Below are positions 57,420 through 64,000 of a DNA stretch of 64,000 bases, in pieces. The DNA comes from Cephalotus follicularis (lineage: Eukaryota > Streptophyta > Magnoliopsida > Oxalidales > Cephalotaceae): contig BDDD01001370.1 in NCBI GenBank assembly GCA_001972305.1, forward strand, positions 1 to 64,000, written 5' to 3'. Position numbers and translations under genes: made by a program. Positions within the stretch are counted from its first letter, which is position 1; every line of letters begins with the position of its first letter. The notes beneath the pieces are model-generated. The model saw nothing but the letters and a program-made list of their open reading frames with translations. It was not told where the DNA came from and did not search any database.

Positions 57420-58696
57420 ATTTAATGGCAAAGAAGCTTGAAGTCATTCATTTTTTTTTTGGGCTGAGAAAGAGAGTACTCCTGCTGAGAATGAAGTGGG
57501 GAATTCGTGGAGATCAAAAGAGAAAGGAATTCCAAGGCAAAGGTAGGGAAATTCTATACCCATCTATGTCAAAGCTTCCTCTGTTTTGATTCAAAATTAT
57601 GCAGCAGATAGTTTAATTCATTTCTTATTGAGTTCTTGATGAAATTTTGAATCGTTTAATGTTTTGAAAACCTCAATATGTCTACTTTAACTGCTATGTT
57701 TTATACATCTCGAAATTCTATCGAATTCTTGATGAAAAACTATGTTTTCTTCTACTGCTCAGGTCACGTTTTCAAAAGGAAACTGCAACTTTAAAAATTC
57801 ATTGCAGCTTCGTTTCTCAATGGAATTTTATGATTTTTATCTCTGTAGATTCATTGAGATGTCTACTTTAACTTCTATGTTTTAAGTTTTCTATGATAAT
57901 GACTGTTTCTATACGAAATATGTATTTTAGAAAAGTTGTGCAAAACTATTTTCTAAAAGTCTTTAAGTTAATTACTCAGAGTGATGAGAAATGTTTTATG
58001 ATTATGAAATGAATGTTTCTATATCAAAAACCAGTTTTAAAAGTGTTGTACAAAGCTATTTTATAAATGTTTTATGAAATGATTTTATGAATTCATTTGA
58101 GTTAATAACTCAAATGAAGAGAAATGTTTTTGAAATGTGATGGAAAAAGTGGATTGCTTTATCTCTTCCCCATGTGTTTAAATGGCAGAGGGAAAGAGAG
58201 AGAGTGTGGCTAGGCGCCATGTTAGCGGGTGAGAGGAGATAGAGAAAGTCCACCATAAAACACTCTCTTTCTCCTCCTTCGACCAACACCTAATAGAGAG
58301 AAATATAGAGAGAAAACATGCGAGAAACGGAAAGAGAGGAACCATATTCCTCCATTGTTGAACTGGTGTCGAAGTGGGAAGCTTATACTTGGAGCTGCTG
58401 TGCCAGACCTAGGAGCGCGAATCTACTGGTCGGTGGAACTCAAAGAGGTGGACTTCGATTCCTAACTTGGGATCTAAGGTAGGGACTATATACTTGTATT
58501 TTGAGTTCAATAATAGTGGACTTCATTTGGTGAACTGCATGAGTGTTGGATTGTGTCTGTGCGTGTTAAGGTTGTCATAAACTGTATGCATGGCGTGACT
58601 GGGAGTGAAATTGGGTAGATTTGCATGTATTGCATGCATGATTCCTGCTGTATTGATACACTGGGGCATTGTGGTATTGTTCTGGTTCGACAAACA
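57420..58696 (+). other. LTR J, upstream part: promoter-like and GA-rich leader
   Basis: Non-coding LTR DNA. It contains T-rich DNA, gaaagagagagagtg near 58190, GA-rich leader-like sequence to 58335, and the donor-like ctaag|gtaggg at 58479. Confidence 0.6.
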
Positions 58697-59290
58697 TCGA
58701 CGCCTAGAGGGAAGACGTCAACACCTTGGCCTATTATACAGGGAAGAAGACGCTTTAAGCATTGACGCCATGAGGAGTCGTTAACTCCTTACTGGGATAA
58801 TCTATAGTTTACATGTTCGTGTTTTATTCTCATCGACGCCAAGAAAGGATAACGTTGACGTTTAAAGCTACTCTTTAGAAAACGTCGACGCCAATAGGTG
58901 ATGTTAACGTTTAAGGTTCCTACCTTAACTCATCAACGCTAAGGAGAAGTGTTAACGCTTAAGGTTCCTACCTTAATGCGTTCATGTCTAGCGTTAATGT
59001 TGATGCCTATGTACACGTCGACGTGTAAGGTTCCTACCTAACGCATTGATGCTAAGTGAAGTGTTAACAACTGAGGCTTCCATGCTACACGTCGACGCCA
59101 TTGATACACATTGACCCCTAAAGGACTATTGTGAATGATAAGCATGGTATGTGCATTGATGCTTATGGACACTGTCTACACGTTAACACCTAGGTTATAC
59201 GTCGACGCCATAAGGATTGTTTTATAGGTTAACGCCAGTGATAGACGTTGACGCGATGGATGCACGTTGACGTCTTTTATGCACGTCGAC
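58697..59290 (+). repeat. GTCGAC-type cluster 2 of LTR J
   Basis: The largest array in the window: about 20 copies of acgtcgacgcc and decayed forms (catcgacgcc, cgttgacgttt, gttaacgctt, gcgttaatg, acgttgacgcg) in 600 bp, many next to the phrase aaggttcctacctta. Confidence 0.85.
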
Positions 59291-59810
59291 GTCTTGTATG
59301 TTGTTTATGCGTATGTGATTGTCAAGTGATTGGTTAATGATTATTGGTGATTGTTGAACCTTGAACCACATACTGCTACATTACAGATGTTTATATCTAT
59401 CAAGTATTCTCAAACACTAGTGTTTCAAGTGTTTTTAAGGATTTCAACAACCAAGTGCTATAACCACCATTCATTGTTAGTGTTACAAAGTATTTCATAT
59501 AAAAATACTATTGTTCAAGTGTTTTCTAGAAAGGTTTTAAGTGTTTTCCAAAGATGTGGAAATTATAAAAACGATCGAAAGTGTTCAAGTGTTTTCCCGA
59601 AAGGGCGAATGATAAAGTGTTTAAAGTATTCATGTGGTTCATTGATAATGAGAACAAGTGATAAGTGAACGTGTTTTTATGCCATTCAGCTAAAAGTGTT
59701 TTATCGTTTTCTCTACCAAAGAGTACTTATTGTTATATTACATTATATATGTAATATATGTATTGAACTGTACTGTTGTGAATTGATTGATTGAAATGGG
59801 AATTCCACGT

Positions 59811-60181
59811 TAGTTACTAAACATTGAGTGGAAGTAACTAGGAATTTCACATGAGTGGGTTGCTAAACATCGAGGGGAAGCAGCTAGGGTGTCCCGTACA
59901 ATGGTTACTAAACACAGAGTGGAAGTAGCTAGGGACTCCCACATCCGGCGGTTACTAAACGCAGAGCGGAAGTAACTGGGTTACTAAACACATAGTGGAA
60001 GTAACCCGGTGCTAAACACAGAGTGGAAGCATCCTTGGGATTTGATTGAGTGTATTGTTCATCCTTTGTGTCTTGAGTGATTGATTCTTGTGGTGGTTAC
60101 TAAACGCAGAGCGGCAGTAACCGGGTTGCTAAACACAGAGTGAAAGTGACCGGGTACTAAACACAGAGTGGAAGCATCCCC
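59811..60181 (+). repeat. Minisatellite 1 in LTR J
   Basis: Eight or more imperfect units built on ggttactaaacacagagtgg and aagtaacc, about 28-35 bp long. The unit has ggttac at its start and gtaacc at its end, so each can form a hairpin. Confidence 0.88.
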
Positions 60182-60189
60182 GTATAGAG

Positions 60190-60420
60190 TGTTTTCCATT
60201 GAGACATGATTGATTGACTGAGTGATTGTTGTCCTATGTGACATGATTGATTGACTGGAGTGTTTTCCTATGTGACATGACTGATCGACTGATTGATTGT
60301 TTGATTGAATGACTGTTGTCCTTGTGACAGGATTGCTGTTGTCCTATGGGACATGATTGACTGGATTGGATTGTTTGTCCTTGAGACATGACTGATGAAC
60401 TTCATGGTTGTAGCCACTGG
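60190..60420 (+). repeat. Minisatellite 2 in LTR J
   Basis: Imperfect repeats of gacatgattgattgactg and ttgtcctatgtgacatg with variable spacing. Confidence 0.8.
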
Positions 60421-60446
60421 GCATGGTTGCTTACCTATTGACTGAC

Positions 60447-60490
60447 ACACACACACACACAAACACACACACAGATATATATATATATAT
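60447..60490. repeat. (AC)n-(AT)n microsatellite
   Basis: acacacac with one interruption, then gatatatatatatatat, within LTR J. Confidence 0.95.
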
Positions 60491-60925
60491 GCATTGTGAT
60501 ATATATTATATATTTCCCCACGAGTTCATTCGTCACATGACCTTCATTGTAGTTGATCACAAGCGCATTTATATTTTCTATACTTAGCCTGTGGTTTGGC
60601 TAACCCCTTACAATTTCAGAATGAGGTGAAGGAACGTACGAGCAGCTAAAGCTGTAACTTGGAGAGCTTCTAGTTTGACTAAGGTTATTAAATTGTATTG
60701 TAATAATCATGCTTCGTTGTGTTGTATTTACATTCCCGATATGTAAAATATAACGTGTATTGAAATGAGTTAAGCATGTAGTATGGGTTGCATGCGATTA
60801 CTAATTGACTAATCCAGTATACTGAATGCTTCCGCAAAGTTTTAAATTATTGGGATTTTTGTTAATGCTGGATTATTATCTTGATAACCATGTGTGTTTA
60901 TGTTAATCTAAAACGGGGTCTGACA

Positions 60926-62379
60926 GTTAAATTATAGAGATTTAAAGAAACAAAATTTGGCGCCAACCGTCGACGCCAAGATACAAGCATCGATGATGCG
61001 TGCCTAACCATTGACGCCAAGGGATTACCATTGACACTTTGAGCATAAACACGTATTCAACACGTGTCAGAGCAGAGTTATGGTGCGCTAACCGTCGATG
61101 CCAAGAATCATACTGTCGATGCTTTGCACGGTTCATGGTGTGTGCTACACGTCACTTAAAGCAGAACAGTGGCATTGGAATGGTTTCTTTGCATGGCAAG
61201 TGTCCTAGAACGTGTCAAGGATGCCCAAAACGTGTCCTCAAGTGCTAACAAGTGATGCATGAGTGTCCTGAGTGTTACTGAACACTTGGAATCTGCAACA
61301 GAAGAAGAAAAACAGAAGAAAGAAAAGAAAACCGTGAAAGAGAGAGAAAATAAAAGGGTGAAATCCTGAGTTAGACGAGTCAGAAGAATTACTGAGACAA
61401 AACCCTTTATATCAGTTATGGAGGGAGTGAATCTGAGTGTTAGAAATCATTGGAGGGATAGGACTTATTTTGGAAAAATTTTGGAGAATTGCATGTTGAA
61501 AGTGGAAGGTTTAACAATGGAGTTTGAAGCTCGAAATTTCCCGGTAAGCTTCTGGTTTTATGTATAGTTGTTGATAGAGTCAATCAGTGGTGTGTATATA
61601 CTGATTTTCATTCTCCACCCGTACTGTTAACATACAAACTCCGGATTGATTTCTGGCAATTGAAGATTGAATTGGAGTGAAGTGCTTTGAGCTATAAAGA
61701 GAAGAATCACTCAATTGATTCTGGGATAGCGATTTGAGGTAGGTGGTATGATATGATTTTTAACATATAGCATGTATTCCGCGTTATGATGAGTTATATG
61801 TGTGATTATATGCTGTTGATTGGGTTGAATTGAATGATGAAATGCATGCTCTGTTCTGGTAAATTTCCTGGTCGATAGAAAGCGTCCACGCTTAAGTAGT
61901 GACCGTCGACGCTTAAGGGAAATTTGTCGATGCCTAAGTGAAATTGCATCGACACTTATTGAATGAACTATGTCGACGCTTTGGGTTAGACCGGCGACGC
62001 TTTAACATAAACTATCGATGCTTATGTGTACTGTTTGATTAAATCACATAGAATTACACCAATTTCCATAGGGGGTGATTTCCACAATCAACCTCTGCCT
62101 GGTGTAATTGGGATATAGGAAGTGAATGACTTGTATCCACTGTTTGATTGCATATAATGAAATTGAGTGTACTATTTGTTGTATTGCTTGAATCATTGAA
62201 TTATTAGTGTTCTTAATTTTATGCAATCATATATTGCTTTTGTTACCGTTATAGATATTGTATATCTATCAAAGTATTTCATAAATACTAATGTTCTAAA
62301 GTGATTTCAAGGATTTCAATAATAAAATGCTATATGCATAATTTAAGGTTTTCAACTAATGTTTGAAAGAAAACTTAAT
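60926..62379 (+). repeat. Middle part of the 3' LTR of element H
   Basis: Resumes at the TSD gttaa and aligns with 46188-47633 of the 5' LTR, including GTCGAC clusters (60967-61128, 61870-62018) that are better preserved than in the 5' copy and the donor-like tttgag|gtaggtgg near 61737. It stops at the start of L. Confidence 0.9.
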
Positions 62380-62785
62380 TGTAATTCCTGGGATTTCCAT
62401 CCATTGCATTTCTCATTGTAATTGGAATATAAATTAATAAAGTGATGGATTTTCCAATTAATTGTGTTGCAATTTGAGTGAGGGATGTTAAGAGTATTGG
62501 ATTGATGTAAAATGCAAGAAACTGGCCTAAGCGTCGACTCCTAGAATCAAAGCGTTGACGCTAAGGAATGCAATTGCGCGCGTAAAAGACATGCACGCAA
62601 AGCGTTGACGCCAAGTGAGAGCGTCAATGCCAATGAGTAAAAACAATATAAGCGAAGCGTCGACGCTTAATGTTGAATGCCAGTCACGTTTAAACATTGC
62701 CAGTAAGAACTTGTTGAGGGGGTAAGCATTCAAGCGCCTTCACATGGCTATAGAAATGTGTTGGACATGCCATTATGTCACCAAG
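62380..62785 (+). mobile_element. Start of gypsy LTR L in the 3' LTR of H
   Basis: Starts TGTAATTCCTGGG after ttaat (possible TSD, 62375-62379). Related to the start of J. It carries gcgtcgactcc, gcgttgacgc (twice) and gcgtcgacgctt at 62531-62670. It is interrupted by M at 62786. Confidence 0.75.
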
Positions 62786-64000
62786 TGTCACACCCCACTG
62801 TTTTGGTTCACGTACAATGGACCAGTATATGTGGTGATATCAGAAATAAGCATAAATAATATTCCAGCATTTCAATTAATAATCATAATTAAATTTGAGG
62901 AAGCATTCGATAAGCCGGAATATAAAATAAGCCGTCCACACGCATCCCATACTACGTGCGGGTACAAACAACAGTTATCCTTACATAAAGGAATTACAGC
63001 ACAAAACGGGGTATGAACCGTCCAAAATCAAATTTCAGTACAACATCATAAATAATCAACCTTAAATCAAAAAAAATAAGAAGCTCTCCAAGCTTCAGCA
63101 GCAGTCTCCAAAAGTCCTTGCTTAATCTGAAATTGTAGGGGTTAGTCGTTGTCCTCACTTGGCTAAGTAGAATGATAATGTATGATAAGGAATATATGAA
63201 TGCAACATGTATGACAGTTTATATCAAAATAACATTTAAATGCACCAATATATAAGCAATCATGCCAAGTGGCCATAAACAATCCATATGCACGAATTCC
63301 GCACAAGGGTACAATCAATTCATCCCTCACTTGGGTGTCACGTGTCGCTAACTCCTAGCACCAACTGTGCACCACCTATCTATCACCCTACACTCCGAGG
63401 ACGATCGATAAGGTATCACTTACTACCGGCGTTGGCGGGTAGTTTAAAAATCAATTTCTGCATTGTAGAACACTTGGGTGATACTCTGGACAACTCCTGG
63501 CACCCAGAATCACATCCCGTAGTTAGTGACATCCTCCATCACTCAACCATGGCACTAACATAGACAATCAATTCAATCAATTCAATTCAATAATATTACA
63601 TATATCAATAATATGCAATATAAAGTAGTTTTCTTTAGAAACTTTGACAATTCACTTATCGTACCTCTCTTTGGAGGAAAACGATATCACTTCAAAAATG
63701 GTTTCCGGTTTGGGAAACAAAACAGTAGGTACCTCTCATATAGGAGGAAAATCAATAGTTCATTTGGCAATAATTATTCACTTGAAAATGATAGTTGATA
63801 TCATGATTTGGGTACATAGCCCATAATTAGTTTCCAATCCTCGAATACAAGTGGTAGTGGTGTTAATGGCACCAAAAACAGTATATATTAACAAAACAGT
63901 AGTATATTCAGAAACAATATCACAATTCAGTAGCTCTTGTAAACAATAGTTTCCATTGGAAAACAGTGTTTAAAACCATGAGTTGTGCATATAGCACATA
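62786..64000 (-). mobile_element. LTR M, C-family, minus strand, running off the window
   Basis: Begins tgtcacacccc, the reverse complement of the C LTR terminus. It follows the C LTR backwards to about its position 12086, including the cgcatcccatactacgtgcg box (62941-62960), the acceptor-like site (ctgaaattgtaggggttag near 63127) and the block with gtgtcgctaactcctagcac. No primer site lies outside the border, so it is a 3' or solo LTR. Confidence 0.88.

Larger units (their letters stand above)
53508..60925 (+). mobile_element. Solo gypsy LTR (J) in the 3' LTR of H, split by element K
   Basis: Starts TGTAATGCCAGG, ends cggggtctgaca, with a perfect 5-bp TSD and no gag-pol of its own. J sequence is 53508-53901 and about 57420-60925. 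It carries GTCGAC clusters 53664-53890 and 58697-59290, GA-rich DNA (58180-58335), a donor-like aag|gtaggg at 58479, two minisatellites and an acceptor-like aatttcag at 60619. L (62380) begins with a related sequence, so J and L are probably one family. Confidence 0.87.
46038..64000 (+). mobile_element. Element H: decayed Tekay-like chromovirus; its 3' LTR is split by J and L and leaves the window
   Basis: 5' LTR 46038-48601, primer site 48606, gag-pol 48690-53302, polypurine tract about 53333-53343, 3' LTR from 53344. The 3' LTR is present as 53344-53507, 60926-62379 and then beyond the window; the gaps are J (TSD gttaa) and L with M. Protein similarity to C is high throughout, but many stop codons and frameshifts show that H is older. 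It sits in the protease region of G. Confidence 0.9.

Overview
The window is plant nuclear DNA, probably eudicot, and it is almost entirely nested transposable elements. The evidence is long LTRs, tRNA-iMet and tRNA-Asp primer-binding sites, chromovirus-type and Athila-type pol proteins, a CACTA transposon, and captured exons of two plant-type genes with GT-AG introns. I see no intact host gene, no rRNA or tRNA gene, no CRISPR array and no bacterial operon. Such density of nested insertions suggests gene-poor (for example pericentromeric) heterochromatin. The species cannot be named from the sequence. One 898-bp run of N (14388-15285) is an assembly gap.

I resolved the nesting from LTR ends, primer-binding sites, polypurine tracts and target-site duplications (TSDs). 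I label the elements A to R. Left block (1-10426): P (+, LTR end at 211) sits in LTR B (-, 212-2581); B interrupts the gag of element A (-, LTR 3234-6243); A lies next to a truncated copia-like element N (-, LTR 8509-9940). Next comes C (+, 10427-25250, TSD ccaaa), an almost complete Tekay/Del-like chromovirus with 2.85-kb LTRs. Its 3' LTR is split by a 4.3-kb CACTA transposon (18293-22628, TSD tgc), and the 5' LTR preserves the empty site. The CACTA element carries exon fragments of an RSH1-like (p)ppGpp synthetase/hydrolase gene and, between them, the last exons of a GET4-like gene.

Middle block (25904-46037): an old minus-strand chromovirus pol (G) is split by D (-, 27698-45979, TSD actgg). 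D is a non-coding element with LTRs over 3 kb and an internal region of only about 1 kb. D's 3' LTR holds a solo copia LTR (O), and its 5' LTR holds a solo LTR (E, 35012-44814). E in turn holds an Athila-like element (F, 37625-44242, TSD ttcgg). Right block (46038-64000): H, a decayed Tekay-like element, is inserted in G. Its 3' LTR is interrupted by solo LTR J (53508-60925, TSD gttaa), which contains a truncated gypsy element K, and again by L, which contains M; M runs off the window.

Three patterns cut across element families. First, clusters of short palindromes with a GTCGAC core (gcGTCGACgc, caGTCGACtg) occur in the LTRs of at least ten elements, including a copia solo LTR and the Athila-like element, often at similar LTR positions. 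Second, most long gypsy LTRs have a GTAGG(T/G) donor-like site just after a GA-rich segment, and several have a TTTCAG acceptor-like site 1.2-2.1 kb later, which suggests a leader intron inside the LTR. Third, short blocks near the LTR 3' end are conserved between diverged families. These shared LTR features and the chimeric gene-capturing CACTA element are the best candidates for something undescribed. All coding regions are damaged, so no element here looks able to move on its own proteins.
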